Of a stretch of DNA of 64,000 nucleotides, positions 49,135 to 58,661 are shown one piece after another. The notes under the pieces were generated by a model. The model searched no databases. It was not told the DNA's origin and saw only the letters and a list, made by a program, of their open reading frames with translations. The stretch's first letter is position 1. Each line of letters begins with the position of its first letter. The translations under genes and the position numbers were made by a program. Origin of the DNA: Elusimicrobiales bacterium (GTDB lineage: Bacteria; Elusimicrobiota; Elusimicrobia; Elusimicrobiales; Elusimicrobiaceae); contig JBAZJT010000007.1 in NCBI GenBank assembly GCA_041651175.1, positions 1 through 64,000 on the forward strand, given 5' to 3'.

Positions 49135-50754
49135 TTAGTACATGTCTCCGCCGGGCATGGGGGCGGACATTTTCTCTTTCTTTTCCGGCAGGTCGGCGAT
49201 GAGCGCCTCGCTGAGCAGCACCGTCGCGCCGATGGAGGCGGCGTTCTGGAGCGCGGAGCGCACCACTTTGGCCGGGTCAACGACGCCGGCTTTGAGCATG
49301 TCGCCGTACTCGCCCGTCTCGGCGTTGAAGCCCTGATTTTCGCCGAGGGCGCGCACTCTCTCTATGACCACGGAGCCGTCATGGCCCGCGTTGGTGGCTA
49401 TCTGGCGCAGCGGCGCGCTGAGCGCGCGGCGGACGATGTTGATGCCGGTCTGCTCATCCTCGTTTGCGCCCTTAAGCGTTGTCAGCGTTTTTTCGCAGCG
49501 GATGAGCGCCACGCCGCCGCCGGCGACAAGGCCCTCTTCCACGCCCGCGCGGGTTGCGTTTCTGGCGTCTTCCACTTTGGCTTTCTTGGCTTTCATCTCG
49601 GTCTCGGTAGCTGCGCCGACGCTGATGACGGCCACTCCGCCGGAGAGCTTGGCAAGCCGCTCTTCCAGTTTCTCTTTGTCGTAGTCGGAGGTGCTGTCTT
49701 TGATCTGGCGGCGGAGCTGCTCTGCCCGCTTTTTAATCTCGTCCTTGTTGCCCACGCCGTCTACGATGGTGGTGTTTTCCTTGTCCACAACCACGCGCTT
49801 GGCGCGGCCCAGCATTTCAATGCCTGCTTTTTCAAGCTTTGAGCCGGTCTCTTCGCTGATGACCTGCCCGCCTGTCAGCACAGCGATGTCGGCCAGCATG
49901 TCCTTGCGGCGGTCGCCAAAGCCGGGGGCCTTGACGGCGCAGCCTTTGATTGTGCCGCGCATTTTGTTGAATACCAGCGTGGCAAGCGCCTCGCCTTCAA
50001 TATCCTCGGCGATAAGCATAAACGGCTTGCCGGCTTCCACGATTTTCTGGAGGACGGGCATAAGCTCGTTCATTGAGGAGATTTTCTTGTCGGTGATGAG
50101 GATGTAGCAGTCCTCAAGCGCGCATTCCATGCGCTCGGCATCGGTGACGAAGTACGGGGAGATGTAACCCCTGTCAAACTGCATGCCCTCCACGACGTCC
50201 AGCGTCGTCTCCGCCGATTTGCCTTCCTCTATGGTGATGACGCCCTCGTGTCCGACTTTTTCCATCGCCTGGGCGATGAGGTCGCCGATGACGCGGTCGT
50301 TTGCGGAGATGGTGGCTATCTGCGCCTTCTCCTCGCGCGTCTTGACCGGCTTGTGCATTTTCTTGATTTCTTCGCAGACGGCCTCAACCGCTTTTTCAAT
50401 GCCGCGTTTTACCTGCATCGGGTTCGCGCCGGAAGCGATGTTTTTGACGCCCTCTGCCAGAATGGCCTGGGCCAGCACGGTGGCGGTGGTGGTGCCGTCG
50501 CCGGCGACGTCATTGGTCTTGGTGGCCACTTCCTTTACGAGCTGGGCGCCCATGTTTTCGAAATGGTCTTCCAACTCTATCTCTTTGGCGACGGTGACGC
50601 CGTCGTCAATTATTGACGGGTAGCCGAATTTTTTCTCCAGCACCACGCAGCGGCCCTTGGGGCCCAGTGTAACCTTCACCGCATTGGCGGCCTGGTCTAT
50701 GCCGGATTTGATACGCGCACGCGCCTCTTCGCCGAAAATGATCTGTTTCGCCAT
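49135..50754 (-). CDS. groL: Chaperonin GroEL
   Basis: The 60-kDa chaperonin subunit, 539 residues. Landmarks are LGPKGRCVVLEKKFG, the ATP-binding GDGTTTATVLAQAI, ITIEEGKSAETTLDVVEGMQFDRGYISPYF, the AAVEEG-equivalent RAGVEEGLVAGGGVAL and GFNAETGEYGDML. The tail ends PMPGGDMY instead of the usual GGM repeats. Downstream of groES by 19 bases and sharing its promoter. Confidence 0.97.
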   Translation of the reverse strand: MAKQIIFGEEARARIKSGIDQAANAVKVTLGPKGRCVVLEKKFGYPSIIDDGVTVAKEIELEDHFENMGAQLVKEVATKTNDVAGDGTTTATVLAQAILAEGVKNIASGANPMQVKRGIEKAVEAVCEEIKKMHKPVKTREEKAQIATISANDRVIGDLIAQAMEKVGHEGVITIEEGKSAETTLDVVEGMQFDRGYISPYFVTDAERMECALEDCYILITDKKISSMNELMPVLQKIVEAGKPFMLIAEDIEGEALATLVFNKMRGTIKGCAVKAPGFGDRRKDMLADIAVLTGGQVISEETGSKLEKAGIEMLGRAKRVVVDKENTTIVDGVGNKDEIKKRAEQLRRQIKDSTSDYDKEKLEERLAKLSGGVAVISVGAATETEMKAKKAKVEDARNATRAGVEEGLVAGGGVALIRCEKTLTTLKGANEDEQTGINIVRRALSAPLRQIATNAGHDGSVVIERVRALGENQGFNAETGEYGDMLKAGVVDPAKVVRSALQNAASIGATVLLSEALIADLPEKKEKMSAPMPGGDMY

Positions 50755-50773
50755 TTGGATGTCTCCTTAATAA

Positions 50774-51070
50774 TTACCGCAGCACGCCAAGAACATCGTC
50801 TTGGTGCATGATGAGATACTCCACGTCGTCAATCTTTATTTCCGTGCCGGAGTATTTGCCGTAGAGTATCCTGTCCCCCGCCTTGACGTCCATGTTGAGC
50901 CGCTTGCCTTCCTCGGTCATTTTGCCGGGGCCGGCGGCGATGATTTCGCCTTCCTGCGGCTTGTCCTTGGCCGTGTCCGGGATGATGATGCCGCCTTTGC
51001 GGACTTCCTTGGGTTCAACCGCCTTTACCAGAACCCGGTCGCCCAAAGGCTGGATTTTCACTTCTGCCAT
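50774..51070 (-). CDS. groS: Co-chaperonin GroES
   Basis: The 98-residue cap of the GroEL chamber. KIQPLGDRVLVKAVEPKEVRKGGIIIPDTAKDKPQEGEI contains the mobile loop, and GDRILYGKYSGTEIKIDDVEYLIM completes the fold. The ATG at 51070 has AGGAGG seven to nine bases upstream; the longer upstream frame is not supported. Confidence 0.97.
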   Translation of the reverse strand: MAEVKIQPLGDRVLVKAVEPKEVRKGGIIIPDTAKDKPQEGEIIAAGPGKMTEEGKRLNMDVKAGDRILYGKYSGTEIKIDDVEYLIMHQDDVLGVLR

Positions 51071-51126
51071 ATCATTCCTCCTGTTGTTTTCCGCGCCCGT
51101 CCGTCGGGCGGAAGGCGCGGGCAATG

Positions 51127-51153
51127 TTAGCAGTCATTGCGTCTGACTGATAA
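51127..51153 (-). promoter_or_regulatory. CIRCE-like operator upstream of groES
   Basis: TTAGCAGTC and GACTGATAA are separated by nine bases, the spacing of the CIRCE element (TTAGCACTC-N9-GAGTGCTAA) bound by the heat-shock repressor HrcA. Both half-sites carry the same symmetrical change of the inner base pair (AGTC for ACTC) and one has an extra mismatch. It overlaps the -10 region and lies 57 bases before the groES ATG, as expected for repression. Confidence 0.75.
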
Positions 51154-51180
51154 TTTAGCATAAACCGCGCGGGGTGTCAA
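51152..51180 (-). promoter_or_regulatory. groESL promoter
   Basis: On the minus strand a perfect TTGACA (51180-51175) is followed 17 bases later by TAAATT (51157-51152), a four-of-six -10 match. The -10 box runs into the CIRCE-like operator, so repressor binding would block it. It is the clearest sigma-70-type promoter seen in the window. Confidence 0.75.
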
Positions 51181-51206
51181 TAGCAGTCTTTTAAGGGGAG
51201 CGCTAA

Positions 51207-52040
51207 TTATGGATTTGCGAAGGCGTTTATAGCCGCGCGCGCCAGCTGGGCGATTTTTTCCATGAATTTCGGATTGCGCAGCTTTATAACTACAACGGAG
51301 ACGTTGTCGGGCCCGCCGTTTTCCAGGGCCTTGTCAACCAGGTAGCGGCACATCATGGCCGCCGGCAGGGCGGAGGACAGGACGCCGCGCATATCTGTTT
51401 CAGAAGCGGCTTTGAACAGCCCGTCGGAGCACAGCAGCAGCCTGTCGCCGTCGGCCAGTGTAACCTCGCCCACATCCAGCTTGACCGCCTTGGTTATTCC
51501 CATCGCCCGGGTGAGGATATTCTGCATGGAGGAAATTTCGGCTTCCTCCTTTGTCATTATGCCCTTGCGGACCTGCTCCATCACCAGCGAATGGTCGCTG
51601 GTAAGCTGGACCATATTACTTTCGCGATACAGATAAATGCGCGAGTCCCCTATATGCGCGATAGCCGCGCTGCGAGAGCCCAGCAGTATCGCGCTCAGGG
51701 TGGTGCCCATGCCTTTGCGGTTGGTCTGTTCCATGGACGCGGCGTGAACCGCCTCGTTGGCCTTGATGGCGGCGAAATGTATGTCATTTACGGATTCGGA
51801 AAGATGCGGGTCCTTGTTTTTCACGCGCATGTCGCCGCTGCGCAGCGCTATCAAACTCTCTTTTATGGCGGTTATGGCTATGTCGCTTGCGATTTCTCCG
51901 GCGTTATGCCCGCCCATCCCGTCGGCTACCGCGGCAAGGCCCAGCAACTCGTCCACCACGACGCTGTCCTGATTGTCGCTGCGAACCTTGCCTTTGTCGC
52001 TCAGAAAAGCGAATTCCGGGATAAGGGATATCTCTATCAT
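51207..52040 (-). CDS. PP2C-family Ser/Thr phosphatase
   Basis: A 277-residue Mn/Mg-dependent phosphatase of the Stp/PrpC type. Conserved motifs are present in order: RSDNQDS, VADGMGGHNAGEIAS, GMGTTLSAIL, AHIGDSRIYLYR, LCSDGLFKA and GGPDNVSVVVI. It overlaps the upstream kinase gene by four bases and most likely reverses its phosphorylations. The GroES promoter lies just downstream in the opposite sense of neither gene; the phosphatase ends 26 bases before it. Confidence 0.93.
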   Translation of the reverse strand: MIEISLIPEFAFLSDKGKVRSDNQDSVVVDELLGLAAVADGMGGHNAGEIASDIAITAIKESLIALRSGDMRVKNKDPHLSESVNDIHFAAIKANEAVHAASMEQTNRKGMGTTLSAILLGSRSAAIAHIGDSRIYLYRESNMVQLTSDHSLVMEQVRKGIMTKEEAEISSMQNILTRAMGITKAVKLDVGEVTLADGDRLLLCSDGLFKAASETDMRGVLSSALPAAMMCRYLVDKALENGGPDNVSVVVIKLRNPKFMEKIAQLARAAINAFANP

Positions 52041-54310
52041 AACCTGTCCGAATACCGCAAAACCTCGGTGCGCTGCGCCGCCAGCGAAACGCAGGATAAA
52101 AGCGCAAAAAGCAGCGCCGCCAGCAGGTACGAACCCTCACGCCCCGCATTGGCCTGAAAGCGGCCGGCCGGTTCTGCGGCAGCTTCGCGCCATGCCTCGG
52201 ATTTCAGAAGTTCCAGCGGTTTTCTCCGGGGAATATCCACCAGTTTATCGGACGGAGGCGCAACCCCGCCGTTTTCCCGGCGCAGTTTTTCAATCTGCTC
52301 CTGCCGCTCGGCATAGGCTTTGGTTACCATGGCTTCCTGGTCGGCCTCTTTTTGCGAATAGAGCTGCGCGGAATATGCGCTGACGCCGTAAATCCACATC
52401 ATTGCGCCGGCGGCTGAGATGAGGACCAGCGGCGCCAGAAGCGATGTTATGGTGCTTTTCTTGGCAAAGCCGGACAACGCCGCAGCCGCGGACAGAAACA
52501 CCGCCAGGAACAGCGCAGTGGTGAGACTGTCGCCCGCGGCCTCAACAGAGACAAAACGCCATAAAAACATCATGAAAAACCCGGCAAAAGCCGCGCCCGC
52601 CCATCTGCCGGCGACGCGCTTGTCGTCCCTGCACATGAAATGACAGGCAAGGCAGAAAGACAGCGCAGCGTAAACAAGCATGTTGGCGGTTCCGAGCGGA
52701 TTATCCGCAATGCCCCTTGCCGCTCCGGCCAGAGTGGTAAGCGGCGTCGCGCCCGCTGACGGGGAGTATGCCGCGCCGGCGGCATATGCGCAGGCGCACG
52801 CGGCGTACAACGCAAACGAGACCGCCTCAAACGCGCCGCCCGCGCTCACATATATGGCCCCGCCCAGCAGCAGCACCCCGCCTGACATAAATCCCACCTG
52901 CGCCGCCAGAGAGTCGGAGGACGGGGCGGTAACCGCAGCCCCCCACATGGCAAACAGCAGTATCATAAGGCCCGACAGCAGCATGAACACAAGCAGAAGC
53001 GGCAGCCGCCTGGATTTCTTCGGAGGAGAAAGGGTTATGGTCTCGCGCGTGTCGGCATCGTCCATCTGCGGGGTTTCCACCTGGGGGCTGTCCACAAGAG
53101 GCTCCGCCGCCTCCTCCGATTCGGACGGCGCAATATCCTCGGCAGGCAGGCCTGTATCCTCCGGCGCATCCGCGGAAGGATTGGTGATTACAACCTCTTC
53201 CTGCGGCGGCCTGGGCGCGGGGGCCGGCTCCGGCTCCTCTTGCGGCTCGGGCGGATTTTCGGACGGCGCGGACGGGGGCGCCGGTTCCGGCGGAGGAGCC
53301 GGACGGGATTCCATCTGCTCGCGCAGCATCTCGTCGAAAGAAATGATTTCCGGTATGCGCGAGCTTGCCGCGCCGCTTTCACCGCTGCGCGGCGCGGGCG
53401 CGCCGGAAACAGAAAGCGTATCCTTGCCGTCGCCGATGTTCAGGTTGAGACTGTCGCTTGTGTCCGGAAATCCCATCCTGGCTGCGCCCTTGGACAGGGC
53501 ATCCAGCGCCTCGCTGGCGGACTGGTAGCGGTCCTCCGGTTTTTTCTTCATCATCCGCTCTATGATGCCGGCCAGCCACAACGGCACTTCCGGGCGGACC
53601 TGTATTATGTTCGGGGGCGGTTCGCTGATATGCTTGTGCACCACCTCTATGGAGGTCTTGCCGTCAAAGGGATACTTGGCGGATATCATGTAATACAGCG
53701 TTACCCCCGCCGAATATAAATCCGCCCTGTGGTCCACCGCGCGGCCCAGCCCCTGCTCCGGCGCCATGAAATAGGCCGTGCCCACCATCTCGCCGGAAAT
53801 CGTGAGCTGCTTTTCCTCGTGGATTTTGCGCGCCAGGCCGAAGTCCACTATCTTAGGCTCGCCGTCTTTTGCAATAAGGATATTGGAGGGTTTTATATCG
53901 CGGTGTATTATGCTTTGCGCGTGGGCCGCCGCCAGGCCCCTTAGCACGCCGGAGATAATCGCCACCGACTTGTCCATCGGCAGCCCGCCGGTTTTGGTTA
54001 TCATGTCGGACAGCGGGCTTCCGTCTATGTAGCTCATTATCAGGAAATAAATGCCCTTGTCCACGCCTACATTGTTTATCTGGACTATGTTGGGATGTTC
54101 TATTTTTGCGACGGAACGCGCCTCGCGCAGGAAAAACTGGACGTATCTGTCGTCGTTGGCGAGATTGGGGGCCAGCACTTTTATGCAGACGATTTTATCC
54201 AGCAGGGTGTGATGGGCCTTGTAGGCGGCTCCCATGCCCCCCATGCCTATCTTGGATACAATTTTACAACCGGCAAGCTCAGTGCCTACCAGCGCGTCCT
54301 CAGTGCCCAT
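52037..54310 (-). CDS. Ser/Thr protein kinase with C-terminal membrane region
   Basis: A 757-residue Hanks-type kinase. The N-terminal kinase domain (about 12-280) is complete: loop GMGGMG (22-27), Lys44, HRDIKPSN with Asp138, DFG 156-158 and FMAPEQ. A Pro/Glu-rich disordered linker (about 310-430) leads to a membrane region of about eight helices (about 435-650) and a short tail with one more hydrophobic stretch. There are no PASTA repeats. It is paired with the PP2C gene. The polytopic tail may sense a membrane signal, but that is inference. Confidence 0.92.
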   Translation of the reverse strand: MGTEDALVGTELAGCKIVSKIGMGGMGAAYKAHHTLLDKIVCIKVLAPNLANDDRYVQFFLREARSVAKIEHPNIVQINNVGVDKGIYFLIMSYIDGSPLSDMITKTGGLPMDKSVAIISGVLRGLAAAHAQSIIHRDIKPSNILIAKDGEPKIVDFGLARKIHEEKQLTISGEMVGTAYFMAPEQGLGRAVDHRADLYSAGVTLYYMISAKYPFDGKTSIEVVHKHISEPPPNIIQVRPEVPLWLAGIIERMMKKKPEDRYQSASEALDALSKGAARMGFPDTSDSLNLNIGDGKDTLSVSGAPAPRSGESGAASSRIPEIISFDEMLREQMESRPAPPPEPAPPSAPSENPPEPQEEPEPAPAPRPPQEEVVITNPSADAPEDTGLPAEDIAPSESEEAAEPLVDSPQVETPQMDDADTRETITLSPPKKSRRLPLLLVFMLLSGLMILLFAMWGAAVTAPSSDSLAAQVGFMSGGVLLLGGAIYVSAGGAFEAVSFALYAACACAYAAGAAYSPSAGATPLTTLAGAARGIADNPLGTANMLVYAALSFCLACHFMCRDDKRVAGRWAGAAFAGFFMMFLWRFVSVEAAGDSLTTALFLAVFLSAAAALSGFAKKSTITSLLAPLVLISAAGAMMWIYGVSAYSAQLYSQKEADQEAMVTKAYAERQEQIEKLRRENGGVAPPSDKLVDIPRRKPLELLKSEAWREAAAEPAGRFQANAGREGSYLLAALLFALLSCVSLAAQRTEVLRYSDRL

Positions 54311-54325
54311 GACAAGTAGAGTTTA

Positions 54326-55216
54326 TTATAAAAATCCGCCTTTTTCCACTGCGCGCATTGCTTGCGGCAGATATTGCGCCAGTTCGCCCGCCAGAACGCA
54401 GCGGTCCCCCATTTCCCTTGCCGCCATGTCGCCGCAGATTCCGTGGATGAGGACCGCGGCGCGCGCGCAGCCGAAGGCTGTTTCCGCAAAAGACTTCCTC
54501 TTTCCGGCCTGCGCCCACAATCCGGCGATAATTCCGGCCAGCACGTCTCCGGTTCCGGCTTTTGCCAGCGCGGGGCCGCCGGTGTTGTTGACGGCGAAAT
54601 CGCCGTCCCCGGCGGTTATGGTGCGCGCGCCTTTGAGCACCGCCACCCCGCCGCAAATTCCGCGCAGCCGCGCAGCCGCCGCGCGGCGCGCCGCCGGGCC
54701 TTTGGGAATCGCGGTTCCCAGCAGCCGCGCAGCCTCGCCCGGATGCGGGGTGATTATACGCGGCGCCCTTACGGCGGAAAAAAACTTTTCAGCCCCGCCG
54801 CGCAGCGCAATGCAGTTCAGCGCATCCGCGTCCATGACAAAAGGGATTTCCAGTTGTTTAACGACCGCGGAGACGAAAGCCGCCGTCTCCGCGCCGGCGC
54901 CCAGCCCGGGGCCGATAAGCAGCAAATCCGCCTTACGGCGGCTTTGCCAGTCCAGCACGGTTTCAAGCGCGGCGCGCGCGGGCATGCCGTCCGCCGTCTG
55001 CGGCAGGGGCAGCGTCAGCGTCTCCGGCAGGCAGGCGGCGGCTATGGGCTGCGAGCTTTCAGGCAGCGCCAGCGTTACAAGCCCGGCGCCGGATTTAAGC
55101 GCGGCGCGCGCGGCCAGCACCCCCGCGCCCGTCATGCCGCGCGAGCCGGCGATTATGAGGATTTTGCCGTAATCGCCCTTGTTCCCGCAGGGGCGGCGTT
55201 TGGGAAGAAGTTTCAT
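54326..55216 (-). CDS. nnrD: ADP-dependent NAD(P)HX dehydratase
   Basis: Repairs hydrated NADH/NADPH using ADP or ATP. The 296-residue ribokinase-like protein has GDYGKILIIAGSRGMTGAGVLAARAAL, the VMDADALN segment, ITPHPGEAARLLG and NTGGPALAKAGTGDVLAGIIAG. In many bacteria NnrD is fused to the epimerase NnrE; no epimerase domain is attached here. It starts inside the end of the MetH-activation gene (four-base overlap). Confidence 0.92.
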   Translation of the reverse strand: MKLLPKRRPCGNKGDYGKILIIAGSRGMTGAGVLAARAALKSGAGLVTLALPESSQPIAAACLPETLTLPLPQTADGMPARAALETVLDWQSRRKADLLLIGPGLGAGAETAAFVSAVVKQLEIPFVMDADALNCIALRGGAEKFFSAVRAPRIITPHPGEAARLLGTAIPKGPAARRAAAARLRGICGGVAVLKGARTITAGDGDFAVNNTGGPALAKAGTGDVLAGIIAGLWAQAGKRKSFAETAFGCARAAVLIHGICGDMAAREMGDRCVLAGELAQYLPQAMRAVEKGGFL

Positions 55217-56055
55217 ATCGCAAACAGCTTGGCGCGCGGGTTGTGCAGCGCCAGCGCGCTTACGCTTGCCTCCGGTTCCATCATGAAACTTTCGGTCAGG
55301 GTTACACCGATGTCACCGGGGCTCAGCAGCGAAAACAGTTTCTCCTGCTGCTCCAGCGCGGGGCAGGCGGGGTAGCCGAAGCTGTACCGCTCGCCCCGGC
55401 CTTTGGGGGCCGGGCCGCAAAACCCGCCGTGCGCGCATTTCCCGCCGCAGCCTGTTGAGGCAGAGCGGGACGATTCCTCGTCGCAACCGAACCATTCCCG
55501 GCGGATACGGGCGTGAACGGCTTCGGCTATCGCCTCCGCATAGACTGCCGCAAGCGCGTTGAGGATATGGGAATCCGCCAGTCTGCCGGCCTCGCGCAGC
55601 CTGGCGGCCTCGCGCGCGAAACCTCCGCCGCAGGTGCAGACAAACATGGCAATATAATCCATTTTCCCGCCGGCGGACGGGCCCACGAAATCCGCCAGGC
55701 AAAGCTTTTCCCCCTCCGGCTGGCGCGGAAAGTCAAAAATCACGGGCGCGAATGTCCGGTCGGCGGGATTGTAGACGGTTATTGAGTTCCCCCCGCTCTG
55801 CGCGGGCAGGAAGCGGTATGCCGCAAGCGGCGCGAAAATGCCGCGCGCCACGGCATCGCCAAGCAGCGCTCCTGCCTGTTTTTTCAGCGATAGAAAACGC
55901 GCGTCCCCCGTTTTTTCAAGCTCGGCGACATCGCCCTTCACGCCAAGCTGGGCATTGTAGAGCATTCTCCGGTTCAGGCGGCGGTCAAGTTCGGCGGAAT
56001 CAAAATCATCAACTATATGCCGCTCAAAATCCGGCGGGGTCGGGATATCAGTCAT
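55213..56055 (-). CDS. Stand-alone MetH reactivation domain
   Basis: A 280-residue protein equivalent to the C-terminal S-adenosylmethionine-binding domain of MetH, which reductively remethylates oxidised cobalamin. The family stretch RYSFGYPACPALEQQEKLFSLL, followed by IGVTLTESFMMEPEASVSALALHNPRAKLF, is well preserved. A Cys/Gly-rich insert (TGCGGKCAHGGFCGP) precedes it. It overlaps the metH stop by eight bases, so both parts are made together as separate chains. The ATG at 56055 gives the coupled start. Confidence 0.88.
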   Translation of the reverse strand: MTDIPTPPDFERHIVDDFDSAELDRRLNRRMLYNAQLGVKGDVAELEKTGDARFLSLKKQAGALLGDAVARGIFAPLAAYRFLPAQSGGNSITVYNPADRTFAPVIFDFPRQPEGEKLCLADFVGPSAGGKMDYIAMFVCTCGGGFAREAARLREAGRLADSHILNALAAVYAEAIAEAVHARIRREWFGCDEESSRSASTGCGGKCAHGGFCGPAPKGRGERYSFGYPACPALEQQEKLFSLLSPGDIGVTLTESFMMEPEASVSALALHNPRAKLFAI

Positions 56056-58558
56056 GGCGCACAATATCCAGCGCGACGGCCAGCCCGATCATCGCGTCTG
56101 CGGCGTAATGCGCGCCGCCCTTGCATACGGGGGCCAGTTTCAATTCCACGAATTTGCGCGACAGCGCCGCCCCCCCCGCCAGCACCGGAATTTCCAGCCC
56201 GGCGGCGGACAGCTCCGCGCAGACTTCCGTCATCGCCTCGGCGGATTTTGTAAGCAGCCCGGAAAGCCCGATTATGTCCGGCTTGAGGCGGAGCGCCGCC
56301 CCCACAATGTCGCGCGAGGGGACTTTCACACCCATATCCTCAACGGAAAAACCGTTGCTTTCAAAAATCATGCGCACGAGGTTTTTGCCTATATCATGCA
56401 CGTCGCCGCGCACGGTGGCCAGCAACAGTTTTCCGCGCGGAACCTGCCCCCCGGATTGCAGGTGCGGCTTTAGCGCGGCGGAGGCGGCGCGCATGGCCTC
56501 GGCGCTTTGCAGCACCTCGGTAACAATCATATCGCCTTTGGAAAACGAAACGCCCACCTCCGCCATTGCGCGGGCCAGCGGGCCGTTTATTATCTGGTCG
56601 GCGGGCATGGTCTTTGCCAGTTCGCCGGCGGACTGCGCGGCGGAGGCGGCGTCGCCGCTTTTCACCGCATTAAAAAGTTTTTCCCCCGGGCCGGAGGCGG
56701 CGGGAGTCTGCTGAACCTTCGCCTTGTCCCTGTAGAGTCCGGCAAATTGCGCCGCCGTGTCCGCCTCCGGCGCGAACAGCAGCTTCTCCCCCAATTCGCG
56801 TTCCTGCGCGGACAGGGATTCATATGGCCGCAGTTTTTCCACATTCACAATTGCCATTCCCAGCCCGGCTTTCGCTGAGTGATGCAGGAATATGGAATTG
56901 AGAGCCTCCCTTGCCGCAGCCGGCAACCCGAAGGAGACATTACTCACCCCCAGCAAAGTGCGCGAGCGCGGGAATTTCTCGCGGAAGAGTTCCAGCGCTT
57001 TGACGGTTTCCAGCGCGGCGCCCCTGTATTTATCGTCGCCGGAGGCGGCGGGGAAAACCAGCCCGTCGAAAATCATATCCTCGTCCGGCACGCCGTTTTC
57101 GCGCAGAATGGCGGCGGCGCGCTCCGCGATTTCCAGCTTGCGCTGCCGGGTTACGGCCATTGAATCCTTCCCGCTTTCGTCTATGCAGCCGATGACCAGC
57201 GCGCAGCCATGCCGGCGGTTGAGCCGCGCGGCCTCCTGCATCTTATCCGGCCCGGATTCCAGATTTACCGAATTCCAGACAGACTTTCCTGGCCAGAGTT
57301 TCAGCGCGGCCTCAGCCACGGAGATACTGGTGGTGTCTATCATCAGCGGCAGCCGGGTGGAGCGCGCCGCCAGCGGCGCGAATGCCGCGATGTCTGCGGC
57401 CTCGTCACGCTCCGGGTTGGAGAGACAGACGTCTATGATATGCGCCCCGGCGGAGCTTTGCCTTTTCACCACCGCCGCCGCGCCGTTCCAGTCCGAGGCG
57501 GCAATCAAATTCCTGAAATCCCTGCTGCCTATGGAGTTGGCCCTTTCGCCCACAAGCATTGGCGGCGGAACCTTGTCCGCGAAAACAGCCTCTATGCCCG
57601 ACAGCGCAAACCCCGGCCCGGACGGAATTACGCGCGGCTTTATTCCGCGCAGCGCGGCGGATAATTCCTTTATATGCTCCGGCGTGGTGCCGCAGCAGCC
57701 GCCGGCGATGTTGAGCAGCCCGCCGCGCGCGAAAGCGGCCATCTTTTCCGAGAAAATTTCAGGAGAGAGGCGGAACCTGCCGTTCTCGTCCGGCATTCCG
57801 GCATTGGGCATGCAGGTGAGCGGGAATTTGGACAAAGCGGCCAGCCGTCCCAGGCTGCCGGCCATTTCATCCGGCCCGGCGGCGCAGTTAAAGCCCAGCG
57901 CCAGCAGCGGGTAATGCGCCAGCGCGGTATACAACGCCGCAGCGTCCTGGCCGCTGAGCATTTTCCCTCCGGCGCCCAGACTGGCCGAGATTATAACCGG
58001 AATGTCCCGCCCGGAGACGCGCGCGGCCTCAAAAGCCGCGTCCGCCGCGGCCTTTATATTAAGGATGTCAGTGGCGGTTTCTATGATGAAAGCGTCAACG
58101 CCGCCTTCGGCAAGCCCCAGCGCCTGCTCCAGATAACCGGCGCGCAGCTCGTCAAAGGAAATCCCTTCCGAAAGAAAAAGCGATTTTGAGGTCGGCCCCA
58201 TGGAGCCCGCCGCAAAACGCGGCTTTTCAGGCGAGGAGAACTCTCCGGCGGCGGAGCGGGCGACCTGTGCGGCGGCTGCGTTTATTTCGCGCGCGCGGGT
58301 TTCCAGCCCGAACTCCCGCAACATCACGGGCGAGGCGCAGAAAGAGCAGGTCTCTATAATGTCGGCCCCGGCGCGCAGATACGCCTCATGCACGGCGCGG
58401 ACCGCTTCCGGTTTTGAAACCGGCAAATGGTCATTGCAGCCGAGGAACTGCTCCCCGCCGAAATCCGGCGCGGACAGGCCCAGCCTGTCCAACTCGGTTC
58501 CCATCGCGCCGTCGGCAATAAGAATGCGCCCGCGCATCGCTTCCCGTAAATTCGCCAT
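56048..58558 (-). CDS. metH: Cobalamin-dependent methionine synthase, core
   Basis: Transfers a methyl group from methyl-tetrahydrofolate to homocysteine. The 836-residue protein has three MetH modules: the homocysteine domain (1-300; ILIADGAMGTELD, zinc ligands in FNCAAG and GGCCGTTP), the pterin domain (about 310-600; VGERANSIGS, LMIDTTS), and the B12 domain with cap (about 620-836; GDVHDIGKN with the cobalt-binding His, then SGLLTKS). The reactivation domain is a separate downstream gene. The ATG at 58558 fits the family start; no strong ribosome binding site is visible. Confidence 0.92.
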   Translation of the reverse strand: MANLREAMRGRILIADGAMGTELDRLGLSAPDFGGEQFLGCNDHLPVSKPEAVRAVHEAYLRAGADIIETCSFCASPVMLREFGLETRAREINAAAAQVARSAAGEFSSPEKPRFAAGSMGPTSKSLFLSEGISFDELRAGYLEQALGLAEGGVDAFIIETATDILNIKAAADAAFEAARVSGRDIPVIISASLGAGGKMLSGQDAAALYTALAHYPLLALGFNCAAGPDEMAGSLGRLAALSKFPLTCMPNAGMPDENGRFRLSPEIFSEKMAAFARGGLLNIAGGCCGTTPEHIKELSAALRGIKPRVIPSGPGFALSGIEAVFADKVPPPMLVGERANSIGSRDFRNLIAASDWNGAAAVVKRQSSAGAHIIDVCLSNPERDEAADIAAFAPLAARSTRLPLMIDTTSISVAEAALKLWPGKSVWNSVNLESGPDKMQEAARLNRRHGCALVIGCIDESGKDSMAVTRQRKLEIAERAAAILRENGVPDEDMIFDGLVFPAASGDDKYRGAALETVKALELFREKFPRSRTLLGVSNVSFGLPAAAREALNSIFLHHSAKAGLGMAIVNVEKLRPYESLSAQERELGEKLLFAPEADTAAQFAGLYRDKAKVQQTPAASGPGEKLFNAVKSGDAASAAQSAGELAKTMPADQIINGPLARAMAEVGVSFSKGDMIVTEVLQSAEAMRAASAALKPHLQSGGQVPRGKLLLATVRGDVHDIGKNLVRMIFESNGFSVEDMGVKVPSRDIVGAALRLKPDIIGLSGLLTKSAEAMTEVCAELSAAGLEIPVLAGGAALSRKFVELKLAPVCKGGAHYAADAMIGLAVALDIVRHD

Positions 58559-58661
58559 ACCACAGTTTACCGAATTTCTCACGGCAGGCATAGGACTTAC
58601 GGCCCATGCGCACTGGCGGCGGTTTTGCGAAAATGTACATATCCTTAAAGGAGCGTGACTC

